A stretch of DNA of 64,000 nucleotides. Source: Crocosphaera chwakensis CCY0110 (lineage in GTDB: Bacteria; Cyanobacteriota; Cyanobacteriia; Cyanobacteriales; Microcystaceae). Shown piece after piece: positions 63,986 to 64,000 of this stretch (position 1 is the first letter of the stretch; each line of letters starts with the position of its first letter). The translations under genes and the position numbers were made by a program. The stretch covers positions 141,082 to 205,081 of the forward strand of contig NZ_AAXW01000005.1 of the NCBI RefSeq assembly GCF_000169335.1. The letters run 5' to 3'. The notes under the pieces are model-generated. The model saw only the letters and a program-made list of their open reading frames with translations, did no database searches and was not told the DNA's origin.

Positions 63986-64000
63986 TTAGATAAAGTGTCG

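Noticed and set aside
1..64000. tRNA, rRNA, CRISPR, prophage or complete insertion sequence
   Set aside because: Looked for cloverleaf-type GTTCRA boxes, regular direct repeats and transposase motifs by eye; none were convincing. The holin-family gene at 55248-55586 alone does not indicate a phage.

Overview
The window is cyanobacterial. It carries two terminal-emitter allophycocyanin subunits (apcF, apcD), the bilin reductase pcyA, psbM, cyanobacterial/plant-only families (DUF1997, DUF3120, a fibrillin-like PAP protein, HemJ) and roughly two dozen copies of the HIP1 octamer GCGATCGC. The low G+C content, gene complement and DevBCA-type exporter without obvious filamentous-strain genes fit a unicellular diazotroph of the Crocosphaera/Cyanothece kind. 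That placement is from memory and is an inference.

Layout. 1-1.1 kb: two proteins with HMA_2-type domains, the first being the 5' end of a P-type ATPase cut by the window edge. 1.7-5.5 kb: DUF1400 protein plus carotenoid oxygenase, then an FHA-adenylate cyclase with a DUF3120 membrane protein. 5.7-7.7 kb: a small accessory patch with a Uma2 nuclease, an Rpn-family remnant and a PD-(D/E)XK protein of unknown role. 7.8-11 kb: clpB and a cold-type RNA-binding protein. 11.2-27 kb: an unbroken run of eleven minus-strand genes (DevA, DevC, an MFS-DevB fusion, a TMEM175-like protein, a SET protein, two fatty acid desaturases, ACP-thioester reductase, fatty acyl-AMP ligase-ACP, deoxyhypusine-synthase-like enzyme, SpeA). 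Divergent agmatine deiminase and N-carbamoylputrescine amidase genes follow to 29.4 kb. 30-37 kb: apcF, clpS, DUF2103, a pentapeptide membrane protein, tatA, pcyA, PAP/fibrillin, apcD. 37-48 kb: membrane proteins, a 14-repeat WD40/AAA protein, hemJ, argS, a diguanylate cyclase followed by a PhoX-type phosphatase. 48-57 kb: glgA with a repetitive tail, a TolC-type protein, ferredoxin, psbM, yebC, an SF2 helicase, a holin-like membrane protein, proA. 57-59 kb: a decayed accessory patch with a DUF6888/DUF6887 pair, a chimeric TPR remnant, a HicB-like protein and a candidate small RNA. 59-64 kb: DUF1622, carA, an acidic HTH protein, a pentapeptide protein and a broken coiled-coil gene at the edge.

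How the genes work together. The most notable region is 11.2-29.4 kb. Arginine is converted by SpeA, AguA and AguB to putrescine, and the adjacent DHS-like enzyme could extend it, for example to homospermidine. In the same strand run a FAAL loads a fatty acid on an ACP, two desaturases can modify the chain, and a second ACP fused to a thioester reductase can release it as an aldehyde or alcohol. A DevBCA-like exporter, with its membrane-fusion subunit fused to an MFS permease, sits at the end of the run. This looks like an undescribed lipid (possibly lipid-polyamine) pathway with its own exporter. The product is not deducible from sequence alone.

No rRNA, tRNA, CRISPR array or complete insertion sequence was seen. 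Several short genes and start corrections are given (psbM, tatA, ApcF start at 30501, reductase start at 21515, aguB start at 28529 and others). There are several gene remnants and dispersed repeats.
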